Source of the DNA: Deltaproteobacteria bacterium | Lineage (GTDB): Bacteria; Desulfobacterota; Desulfobacteria; Desulfobacterales; ETH-SRB1 | NCBI GenBank assembly: GCA_030262795.1 | Contig: JAJSZO010000007.1 | Coordinates: 1-5,367, forward strand | Reading direction: 5' to 3' | DNA length: 5,367 bases | Part shown: in pieces, positions 1-5,367 of the stretch | Layout of the letters: every line of letters starts with the position of its first letter | How positions within the stretch are numbered: the first letter of the stretch is position 1 | The notes under the pieces: generated by a model | Seen by the model: only the letters and a program-made list of their open reading frames with translations | The model's database searches: none | Told to the model about the DNA's origin: nothing | Program-made: the position numbers and the translations under genes

Positions 1-2193
1 AAAAATATTACCCGACAGTGCTTTAAGCTCTTTAAGGTGGCCTTTCCATTCGGCATTAAGGGTTTTAAGCTCTTCCTTTTTGTTTCTTACCTCGTCACCT
101 GGCAGGACCCCGGTATCTTTCGTGTCTTCAAAGTCTTCCTCATCAGCAGCACTGAACAGCCCTTGTAACTCTGTAATGCGCGCCTGGGCCTGCTCCATTT
201 CTTCCAGTACTTCAGGGAACTGGCTTTGCAGAATCTCATCATCAGGGATCAGTTCCGGTCCCCATCCACTTGCGGCAATGGATTTGAAATCTGCCTTGAG
301 CAGGTTCACGTAGTTGGCAAAGGCACCTCTTACTTGAAAAGGGGTCAGCAGATTCTGTTCTGAAAACTCGTCTGCAACGCTCTTGAGCAAGCTTCTGCGC
401 ATAAGATAAACGTTGCCCGAATTCTCATTTTGGTTTTCAGAATCATAGACCAGTGCCTCTACAATAGGCAAGTTGACCTGCCACCAGTCTTCCAGTTGCT
501 GTATAAAAACGTGATGGCGTACTACCACACCCGGATGATTTGTCACAAAATCAGCGATGGACCGTTTATCGGCAATGGGTTCGGCAATATCCATGTAGGT
601 ATCATCTCTTGGAGTATAACAATTTTCACGAAGACCTTTGTAATTGCTCCAGAAGTGTTCCAAAGCATTGATCTCCACAACAGGGATGCCGCCATGCAAA
701 TGGGCTCTTACATCATGTGGTTCGGGTGGTGGTGCATTATCCACATAACGCCGGATATTACAGTTGTAATCTTCCGCGGCTATTTCCTTCACCGGGACTT
801 TGCGCGCATAACCTGGTATATCAAGCCCCTTTCGGTAGGCATGAACAATTTTGTCGATGTCTTCAGGCCGCAAATGATTTTGTGCTTTTCCTTCCCGGTA
901 TTCTCTATCTGCATTGATAAACAGCACATGGTCCCGGTTTACAGCCCCTTGTTTGTTCATTACCAGAATACAGGCGGGAATGCCGGTACCGTAGAACAGG
1001 TTGCTCGGGAGGCCGATAATGGCTTCTAGATAACCTTTTTCAATAAAGTGCCGGCGTGCTGCGCGTTCTTCACCACCACGGAACAAAACGCCGTGAGGCA
1101 TGACTGTGGCCAGACGACCGTCGTGTTTGAGAACCGACAGCATGTGCTGTACAAACATAAGATCGGCTTTTTTCCCTTTTTCAGGCATCATCACTGGAAA
1201 ACGGCCCGGAAAAATGAGATCTCTTTTAATATAGTTCTGACTGAACGGCGGATTAGCCAGCACCCGGTCGAAACGCTTGAGCTCGTTATTTTCATCCAGG
1301 TGTTGCGGTTCCTTGATGGTGTCTGCCTGCCGGATATCGGCATGGGATATCCCATGCAGCAACATGTTCATTTTGCAGATAGACCAGGTTGTGCCTATCT
1401 TTTCCTGACCGTTGAGGGACAATTCGCCGGGATCACCGCCGCATTCCCGCAAATAGTCCCGTGTCTGTATCAGCATACCGCCGGAGCCTGCCGTTGGATC
1501 ATAAATACTCATCTCTTCCTGGGGATCACAGATTTCCACACAGACGCGGACCACTTGGACAGGTGTATAAAATTCACCGGCCTTTTTACCAGCAGAATCC
1601 GCAAAAAATTTGATCAACCATTCATAGGCAGCTCCCAGTAAATCCGGAAATTCAAAGTCTTCATCTTTAAGGGGTATTTTTTCAAAGTTTTGAATAAAAT
1701 CAGCCAGAGTGTCATCATCCAGCGTCCGCTGACCTATCTTTCGGTTAAAATTAATCCCTTTAAGCACATCCTGCAGAGCGTCAATGTTAGCATCTTCAAT
1801 GGCTTCAAGGGCTTTGTTGAGCATTGTTCCAACATTCTCTTTGACATGCTTTAACGCAGGATGGTGAATGACTTCTGTTTTGCCGTCTTTTGTTACCTGT
1901 TCATCCCAACCCTGATTCCAGCGCGCCCGTTCCGGAACATAGAAATACTTGCCTGAATAGTTGTCAGGGTCAATTAACGCTGTAGCAATATCTTCTTCAG
2001 ACATGCCTTTAGCCACAAGTTCTGTTTTCAGTTCTGCCTGTCGTTGATCAAATAAGTCGCTGGCACGCTTTAAGAATAACATGCCAAAGATATATTCCTT
2101 GTACTCGCTGGCATCCATGCTGCCGCGAAGGTCATCGCAGGCAGTTAACAAAAGGCTTTCAAGACGCGACAGTGTGAGTTTGGTTTTTACCAT
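1..2193 (-). CDS. hsdM: Type I restriction-modification system, modification (M) subunit, N6-adenine DNA methyltransferase; 3' end cut by window edge
   Basis: An uninterrupted frame of 731 codons runs from the ATG at 2193 to base 1, so the C-terminus is missing. HsdM transfers a methyl group from S-adenosylmethionine to adenine N6 at a site chosen by HsdS, and it is part of the cytoplasmic HsdMS/HsdRMS complex. Residues 1-175 resemble the helical HsdM N-terminal domain (YKEYIFGMLFLKRASD at 31-46). The methyltransferase core follows, with GEFYTP at 206-211, the AdoMet loop DPTAGSGGM at 232-240 and the catalytic NPPF at 314-317. From about residue 485 there is a long extension that ends in a charged, probably coiled-coil segment (about 655-731). 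EcoKI HsdM is about 530 residues, so this belongs to a longer subtype. An in-frame TAG at 2209-2211 makes the ATG at 2193 the first possible ATG. hsdS and hsdR are not in the window and would be expected further left. The methyltransferase assignment is firm. That it belongs to an active type I system is inferred. Confidence 0.96.
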   Translation of the reverse strand, partial: MVKTKLTLSRLESLLLTACDDLRGSMDASEYKEYIFGMLFLKRASDLFDQRQAELKTELVAKGMSEEDIATALIDPDNYSGKYFYVPERARWNQGWDEQVTKDGKTEVIHHPALKHVKENVGTMLNKALEAIEDANIDALQDVLKGINFNRKIGQRTLDDDTLADFIQNFEKIPLKDEDFEFPDLLGAAYEWLIKFFADSAGKKAGEFYTPVQVVRVCVEICDPQEEMSIYDPTAGSGGMLIQTRDYLRECGGDPGELSLNGQEKIGTTWSICKMNMLLHGISHADIRQADTIKEPQHLDENNELKRFDRVLANPPFSQNYIKRDLIFPGRFPVMMPEKGKKADLMFVQHMLSVLKHDGRLATVMPHGVLFRGGEERAARRHFIEKGYLEAIIGLPSNLFYGTGIPACILVMNKQGAVNRDHVLFINADREYREGKAQNHLRPEDIDKIVHAYRKGLDIPGYARKVPVKEIAAEDYNCNIRRYVDNAPPPEPHDVRAHLHGGIPVVEINALEHFWSNYKGLRENCYTPRDDTYMDIAEPIADKRSIADFVTNHPGVVVRHHVFIQQLEDWWQVNLPIVEALVYDSENQNENSGNVYLMRRSLLKSVADEFSEQNLLTPFQVRGAFANYVNLLKADFKSIAASGWGPELIPDDEILQSQFPEVLEEMEQAQARITELQGLFSAADEEDFEDTKDTGVLPGDEVRNKKEELKTLNAEWKGHLKELKALSGNIF

Positions 2194-2365
2194 TATGGGT
2201 TTGTTCCCCTAAGATATTCCTAATAAGATTTGTCATTGCTTGGGCATATAATGTCTCTGATGAGTAAGCCCGGATAAAAGCCATAGTAGTTCAAGAAAAA
2301 AACACTTACATCAATAGGAATAGATTCCAAAATGCCCCGGCTTCAGGCATCTGCTCAATCATTTT
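2194..2365. other. Intergenic stretch between hsdM start and intron 5' end
   Basis: No convincing gene is visible in this stretch. It should hold the hsdM promoter, but no good -35/-10 pair reads toward hsdM. A perfect TATAAT at 2247-2252 lies on the plus strand, facing away from hsdM, and lacks a matching -35 box. The short inverted pair ATGCC/GGCAT at about 2332-2350 lies roughly 15 bases before the intron start. A minus-strand open frame of about 18 codons (ATG near 2363, stop near 2307) has no visible ribosome binding site, and I do not call it a gene. Confidence 0.5.
2205..2210 (-). promoter_or_regulatory. Likely ribosome binding site of hsdM
   Basis: The minus strand reads AGGGGA here, 11 bases before the hsdM ATG, which is slightly longer than ideal spacing. 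It overlaps the in-frame TAG that closes the frame upstream. No other purine-rich motif lies closer, so it supports the start at 2193. Confidence 0.55.
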
Positions 2366-2820
2366 GTGTACGCTCGGCATGGGCGTGAACTAATGGGGTG
2401 AAAGTCCCCCTATACGTGAACCGTGTTAATGTGCTGAACACATCTAACAAAAGTATTAGCCGAAGGCAAGGGCGGAATCGTGAGAGACCGTCTGAAGGAA
2501 GCTGGAGTGCAAAGCTATGAGCCGACGAACAGAAACAGCATACAAGGCCAAGTTTCCGGGTGAGTTAGCACAACATAACGAAGCCCTGGGTTCGGGAGAT
2601 ATGGTAAATGCTGCGGTTGTGTAGCAAAAGTTCACGTTCTTATCCGGGGAGACCTGTCCGGCATGCGGACAGGATACTGACAGCGTTCTGATGCGGCAAA
2701 GTATCGGGTAATCGGACAGAAAGATGGAAAATAATTTGTTGATACCCGTTTTTATCACTTACCTTCGCTAAGGCGTCTTCTGTCACAGGTAAGGCAACAT
2801 GGCGGTAAGACCATGGTGAT
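2366..2820 (+). mobile_element. Group II intron RNA, 5' fragment (domain I and some downstream structure), reverse transcriptase lost
   Basis: The segment starts with GTGTACGCTCGGCATGGGCG, close to the GTGYG start and basal stem of bacterial group II introns. Typical domain I landmarks follow: a GGGG-TGAAAGT-CCCC hairpin at 2395-2409, the phrase TAGCCGAAGGCAAGGGC near 2458-2474, GCCCTGGGTTCGGGAGATATGGT near 2582-2604, and a perfect 8-bp hairpin CCTGTCCG/CGGACAGG at 2653-2673. An intact intron would carry a reverse transcriptase/maturase of several hundred codons in domain IV, then the domain V hairpin and domain VI. None of these is present before the recombinase remnant at 2915. The element is therefore a deletion derivative and cannot splice by itself. 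The 5' boundary is fairly clear, although the fifth base is A rather than G. The right boundary is only approximate. Confidence 0.85.
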
Positions 2821-2914
2821 AGAAGAAATTGCACAGCTCACGACTTGGATGAAGAAAATGATGATATCAGAAAACGTCATCCAGACCTTGTTCGGAGTAA
2901 ATCATTTCGATTGA
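2821..2914. other. Unassigned junction between intron fragment and recombinase remnant
   Basis: This stretch joins two unrelated truncated elements. One frame gives a 33-codon ORF from ATG at 2813 to TGA at 2912-2914. Another is open from 2809 to a TGA at 2983-2985, without an ATG, and reads acidic residues such as DLDEENDDIRKRHPDLVRS. I recognise neither. The stretch may be intron domain IV, a scrap of another gene, or deletion scar. Confidence 0.4.
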
Positions 2915-3211
2915 GTTTTTTTAAGAAATCCTTTTCTACTTCGCACAATCAAGCGACATCGGACAGCCAACAGGGCATATTTTGATGAGGGTATCAAGAT
3001 TTTAGAACTATCGCAACATGCTGTAGTTCTTTATGAAAAACAGAATATGCAGGAAAAACGTAAAATTTTAAATTTTTTACTTTCGAACTCCACATGGAAG
3101 GATGGAAGGCTCTACCCAAACTATAGACAACCATTTGATATGCTATCAGAAACCAACATTGCTCACCAAAAAAGCAAAAGCCCTTTTTCCGAAGAAAAAA
3201 GGCCTTTTTGA
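2915..3211 (+). pseudogene. Large serine recombinase (resolvase/invertase family), C-terminal remnant
   Basis: A 98-codon open frame ends at TGA 3209-3211. From about codon 16 it matches the C-terminal coiled-coil and tail of large serine recombinases that I know: HRTANRAYFDEGIKILEL, then EKRKILNFLLSNSTWKDG, then YPNYRQPFDML. Intact members run to about 500 residues, with an N-terminal catalytic serine domain, a recombinase domain and a zinc ribbon. All of these are missing here, and there is no start codon or ribosome binding site at the left edge, so the piece is dead. The frame is preceded directly by a TGA at 2912-2914. Its end overlaps the tRNA-Asn terminator. Related proteins often end with a tail encoded on the antisense strand of a tRNA gene. 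Here that tail (EFWLPSTDSNRGLSG, 3210-3254) is one frame away. Family assignment is fairly sure; the exact left end is not. Confidence 0.82.
3176..3209 (-). terminator. Intrinsic terminator of tRNA-Asn (hairpin with T-tract)
   Basis: The arms AAAAGCCCTTTTTC and GAAAAAAGGCCTTTTT form a long hairpin with one mismatch and a one-base bulge, around the short loop CGAA. On the minus strand it is followed by GCTTTTTTG, a run of T, a few bases past the encoded CCA of the tRNA. The plus-strand copy also ends in five T, so it may act in both directions. It overlaps the last codons of the recombinase remnant. Confidence 0.75.
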
Positions 3212-3215
3212 ATTC

Positions 3216-3291
3216 TGGCTCCCCAGCACGGACTCGAACCGCGGACTTAGTGGTTAACAGCCACTCGCTCTGCCAACTGAGCTACTGGGGA
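3216..3291 (-). tRNA. tRNA-Asn, anticodon GTT
   Basis: The minus strand folds as a complete cloverleaf. The acceptor stem is TCCCCAG/CTGGGGA (7 bp). The D arm is GCTC..GAGC. The anticodon stem AGTGG/CCACT encloses the loop CTGTTAA, which places the anticodon GTT at complement 3258-3256 (positions 34-36). The variable loop is AAGTC, the T arm is CGCGG-TTCGAGT-CCGTG, the discriminator is G, and CCA is encoded at 3218-3216. It reads AAC/AAU codons. aspS lies upstream on the same strand, separated by about 300 bases. The 3' end abuts accessory DNA, so it marks the likely insertion site of an island. Confidence 0.98.
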
Positions 3292-3305
3292 TCTGTAAAT
3301 TGACA

Positions 3306-3340
3306 ATTGATTTATTCCTGAAAATCAGGAAGAAATCAAT
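3306..3340. repeat. 16-bp inverted repeat (hairpin) just upstream of tRNA-Asn
   Basis: ATTGATTTATTCCTGA (3306-3321) pairs with TCAGGAAGAAATCAAT (3325-3340) with a single mismatch and a 3-base loop. It begins 15 bases before the 5' end of tRNA-Asn on the minus strand. No T-tract directly follows it on the minus strand and an A-tract follows on the plus strand, so it does not look like a standard terminator. It could end aspS transcription weakly, act in processing of the tRNA leader, or be a small palindromic repeat. Confidence 0.6.
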
Positions 3341-3351
3341 AAAAAATTGAT

Positions 3352-3380
3352 TAGTTATTAAAAATATAAATTATTGTCAA
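3352..3380 (-). promoter_or_regulatory. Possible promoter for tRNA-Asn
   Basis: A perfect -35 hexamer TTGACA lies at complement 3380-3375 in a very AT-rich leader. At 17-bp spacing the -10 position is TAACTA, a poor match; TAATAA sits at 14 bp. The tRNA would then be transcribed with a leader of about 50 bases containing the 3306-3340 hairpin. The call rests mainly on the -35 box. Confidence 0.35.
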
Positions 3381-3410
3381 GAACCAATATATAATAACCG
3401 TAAAAAATTA

Positions 3411-3590
3411 GGAACGTGGACGAATTAACTTCCACAAGTAGGCGCATAGATTTGGGTCAGATTTGTTCGATCTCAAATCACAAAAGTTGATGGAATAGCG
3501 GGCTATTTTGATATTTTTGTGATTTGAGATCGGGCAAAGGTGGCCTGAAGCTGTGATGCATAGTTGCGGAAGTTATTTCGTCCACGTTCC
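3411..3590. mobile_element. 180-bp nested inverted-repeat element (MITE-like), flanked by TTA
   Basis: The outer terminal repeats are 23 bp (3411-3433 and 3568-3590), both beginning GGAACGTGGACGAA when read inward, with one mismatch. Inside is a perfect 18-bp inverted pair, CGATCTCAAATCACAAAA (3468-3485) against 3515-3532, extendable to about 24 bp with two mismatches. In the centre, AATAGC-GG-GCTATT at 3494-3507 forms an apical hairpin. Between the outer and inner arms the two sides are still partly complementary, so the whole element folds into one long stem. It has no coding capacity. The trinucleotide TTA flanks both ends (3408-3410 and 3591-3593), as expected for a 3-bp target duplication. 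The family is unknown to me. A TNA-type duplication is known for parts of the IS5 family, but that link is only a guess. Confidence 0.75.
3468..3532. repeat. Inner perfect 18-bp inverted repeat of the MITE-like element
   Basis: CGATCTCAAATCACAAAA and its exact reverse complement enclose a 29-base centre that itself contains AATAGC/GCTATT. A perfect 18-bp stem inside a 23-bp terminal repeat is more than a simple transposon end needs. It points to a conserved RNA or DNA hairpin, and this part may serve as a transcription stop at the end of aspS, although no T-tract follows. Confidence 0.8.
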
Positions 3591-5348
3591 TTATATCCTT
3601 AATTTTAAAGAAAGCTCATCAAGTTGAGCCTTGCTTGTTTCAGCAGGTGCATCCGTGAGAAGACATGCGGCCTTCTGGGTTTTTGGAAATGCAATAACAT
3701 CACGTATGGAAGGCTGTCCACAAAGAATCATGACCAGCCTGTCAAAGCCGAATGCAATGCCTCCGTGGGGGGGAGCTCCTGAATCAAGTGCTGAAAGAAG
3801 AAATCCGAATTTTTCTTCATAAGTTTTTTTATCCATCCCCAACGCTTCAAACACCTTTTCCTGTTGGTCCTTGTTATGGATACGTATGCTTCCGCCACCA
3901 ATTTCCGAACCGTTTAAAACAAGATCGTAGGCTCTGGATCTTACGGCAAGAGGGTCGTCCTTTAAAAGTTTTAAATCTTCTTCAAGAGGAGCTGTAAAAG
4001 GGTGATGCAATGCCTGAAACCTTTTTTCTGTTTCATCGTATTCAAGCAAGGGAAAATCGGTAACCCATACAAAACTGAATTCATTTTCGTTTATTATGTC
4101 CAGCTTTTTCCCGAGATGGTTTCTAAGATGCCCCAGAGCTTCATTTGTGACCTTTGGTTGATCAGCTACAAAAAAAATAAGGTCTCCGGGTTCCATTTCT
4201 ATACGCATGGATAGAGCTTCTTTTTCCTGGTCTGTGAAAAATTTTGCTATGGGAGACTGCCATGTATCTTCCTTTATTTTTATCCATGCAAGCCCTCTTG
4301 CCTTGTACACTGCAACAAATTCAGTAAGATCATCTATTTCTTTCCGTGAAAAATATGAGCAGCCCTTTGCATTCAGTGCTTTGACTATCCCACCTTTTTT
4401 AACAACACTGGAAAAAACCTTGAAGCCTGATTTTTCAACGATATCCGATATATCTTTAAGTTCAAGGCCGAAGCGAATATCCGGTTTGTCAAGCCCGAAG
4501 CGACTGACCGAATCTTTGTATGAAAGATGCAAAAAGGGAGGCTTGATTTCTATCCCAAGAACATCATTAAAAATTTCTTTCATCATGCCTTCAGCTATAT
4601 TCATGATATCGTTTTCGCCGACAAAGGACATCTCCATATCTATTTGGGTAAATTCCGGCTGACGGTCCGCCCTCAGGTCTTCGTCTCTGAAGCAGCGAAC
4701 TATCTGGTAATAGCGGTCAAGCCCTGAAATCATCAAAAGCTGTTTGAAAAGCTGAGGTGACTGGGGCAGAGCATAAAACTGACCGGGATTAACTCTGCTG
4801 GGGACAAGATAGTCTCTTGCGCCCTCAGGGGTGCTGCGCGTTAATACAGGCGTTTCAATTTCAAGAAATCCGAGTCTATCAAGATAGTTGCGAACAGATA
4901 CAGCAGCTTTGTGACGCTTGATCATATTGTTTTGCATTTGAGTACGTCTGAGATCAATATGGCGATATTTGAGCCGTATTGTTTCCGACACATCAATTTT
5001 ATCTTCGATTAAAAAAGGAGGCGTTTTTGCTGTATTTAAAATTTTAAGCTCAACAACCGTAACTTCTATCTCTCCGGTTTTTAAGTTTGGATTTGTCATT
5101 CCTTCAGGTCTGTTATCCACAAAACCACGCACACCGATTACATATTCATTCCTGATTGCATGAGCCTTTTCGTGAATTTTTATATCTTTCTCCGGATTAA
5201 AGACAACCTGAGTTATGCCTTCCCTGTCTCGCAGGTCAATAAATATGACTCCTCCATGGTCTCTTCGGCGCTGAACCCATCCCATAAGCACAACTTCCCT
5301 GCCCACTGAGGCTGCATCAAGTTCACAGCAGTTGTGCGTTCTCCTCAT
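3591..5348 (-). CDS. aspS: Aspartate--tRNA ligase (AspRS), bacterial type, probably non-discriminating
   Basis: This class IIb synthetase activates aspartate with ATP and loads it onto tRNA in the cytoplasm. At 585 residues it matches the usual bacterial length (E. coli 590). The N-terminal OB-fold anticodon-binding domain spans residues 1-105 (MGWVQRRRDHGGVIFIDLRDR). Class II motif 1 lies near 160-172 (FLEIETPVLTRST) and is followed by EGARDYLVPSR and ALPQSPQLFKQLL. Motif 2 is FRDEDLRADRQPEFTQID at 220-237. The bacterial GAD insertion spans about 290-400, and motif 3 is GIAFGFDRL at 530-538 with Arg537. His31 and Gly83 are present. These residues are associated with enzymes that also charge tRNA-Asn with Asp, for later amidation by GatCAB. 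The start at 5348 fits the MRRTHNC-type family start, with a weak GGA a few bases upstream. The stop TAA abuts the 180-bp inverted-repeat element. tRNA-Asn lies about 300 bases downstream on the same strand. Confidence 0.98.
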   Translation of the reverse strand: MRRTHNCCELDAASVGREVVLMGWVQRRRDHGGVIFIDLRDREGITQVVFNPEKDIKIHEKAHAIRNEYVIGVRGFVDNRPEGMTNPNLKTGEIEVTVVELKILNTAKTPPFLIEDKIDVSETIRLKYRHIDLRRTQMQNNMIKRHKAAVSVRNYLDRLGFLEIETPVLTRSTPEGARDYLVPSRVNPGQFYALPQSPQLFKQLLMISGLDRYYQIVRCFRDEDLRADRQPEFTQIDMEMSFVGENDIMNIAEGMMKEIFNDVLGIEIKPPFLHLSYKDSVSRFGLDKPDIRFGLELKDISDIVEKSGFKVFSSVVKKGGIVKALNAKGCSYFSRKEIDDLTEFVAVYKARGLAWIKIKEDTWQSPIAKFFTDQEKEALSMRIEMEPGDLIFFVADQPKVTNEALGHLRNHLGKKLDIINENEFSFVWVTDFPLLEYDETEKRFQALHHPFTAPLEEDLKLLKDDPLAVRSRAYDLVLNGSEIGGGSIRIHNKDQQEKVFEALGMDKKTYEEKFGFLLSALDSGAPPHGGIAFGFDRLVMILCGQPSIRDVIAFPKTQKAACLLTDAPAETSKAQLDELSLKLRI

Positions 5349-5367
5349 TTTTCCAAGTATATCATCC

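Noticed and set aside
80..313. Plus-strand serine-rich 77-codon frame
   Set aside because: It is antisense to the coiled-coil end of hsdM; serine richness is a by-product of the opposite strand's acidic and Glu/Lys codons.
430..1641. Plus-strand open frames of 199, 66 and 197 codons
   Set aside because: They are antisense to the well-supported hsdM frame, whose motifs and continuity over 731 codons are clear.
2224..2252. Plus-strand promoter with perfect TATAAT at 2247-2252
   Set aside because: The -35 position (about 2224-2229) reads TAAGAT, there is no extended -10, and the only downstream plus-strand elements are remnants.
2307..2363. Small minus-strand ORF of about 18 codons upstream of hsdM
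   Set aside because: It is too short, has no ribosome binding site and shows no recognisable sequence.
2456..2834. Two minus-strand open frames of 100 and 64 codons
   Set aside because: They lie antisense to the structured group II intron RNA, have no recognisable motifs, and such antisense frames are typical false genes within introns.
3170..3590. CRISPR array or tandem repeats
   Set aside because: The repeats here are inverted, not direct, and are not regularly spaced with unique spacers.
3631..5163. Several plus-strand open frames of 63-151 codons
   Set aside because: All lie antisense to aspS, which has full-length family similarity and all class II motifs.

Overview
The window has a chromosomal housekeeping segment at the right (aspS and tRNA-Asn) and an accessory segment at the left (a type I restriction-modification gene plus debris of mobile elements). 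The AspRS is a full-length bacterial-type enzyme. Its sequence, the large serine recombinase tail and the group II intron remnant together suggest a Gram-negative anaerobe of the Desulfobacterota (Deltaproteobacteria) type. That assignment rests on remembered family resemblance, not on a search.

Layout from left to right. Bases 1-2193 (minus strand) are the first 731 codons of hsdM, the N6-adenine methyltransferase/modification subunit of a type I system; its 3' end lies outside the window. Bases 2194-2365 are an intergenic stretch with no clear gene. From 2366 on the plus strand comes the 5' part of a bacterial group II intron RNA, mostly domain I. It has lost its reverse transcriptase/maturase and its 3' domains. 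Bases 2821-2914 are an unassigned junction. Bases 2915-3211 (plus strand) are the C-terminal remnant of a large serine recombinase. It ends against the 3' end of a tRNA-Asn(GTT) gene (3216-3291, minus strand), and a hairpin terminator for the tRNA overlaps the recombinase tail. Bases 3292-3410 are an AT-rich leader with a hairpin and a possible promoter. Bases 3411-3590 are a 180-bp nested inverted-repeat element that resembles a MITE. It is flanked by TTA/TTA and sits directly against the stop codon of aspS (3591-5348, minus strand).

How it fits together. tRNA-Asn looks like the edge of an integrated island. The recombinase reading frame, if one T is removed near its end, runs on through the antisense strand of the tRNA 3' half. 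The island side carries a restriction-modification gene, a decayed recombinase and a decayed intron. On the core side, AspRS carries His31 and Gly83, which are associated with non-discriminating enzymes that also charge tRNA-Asn with aspartate. It lies upstream of, and on the same strand as, a tRNA-Asn gene. All intact genes lie on the minus strand; the intron and recombinase remnants lie on the plus strand.
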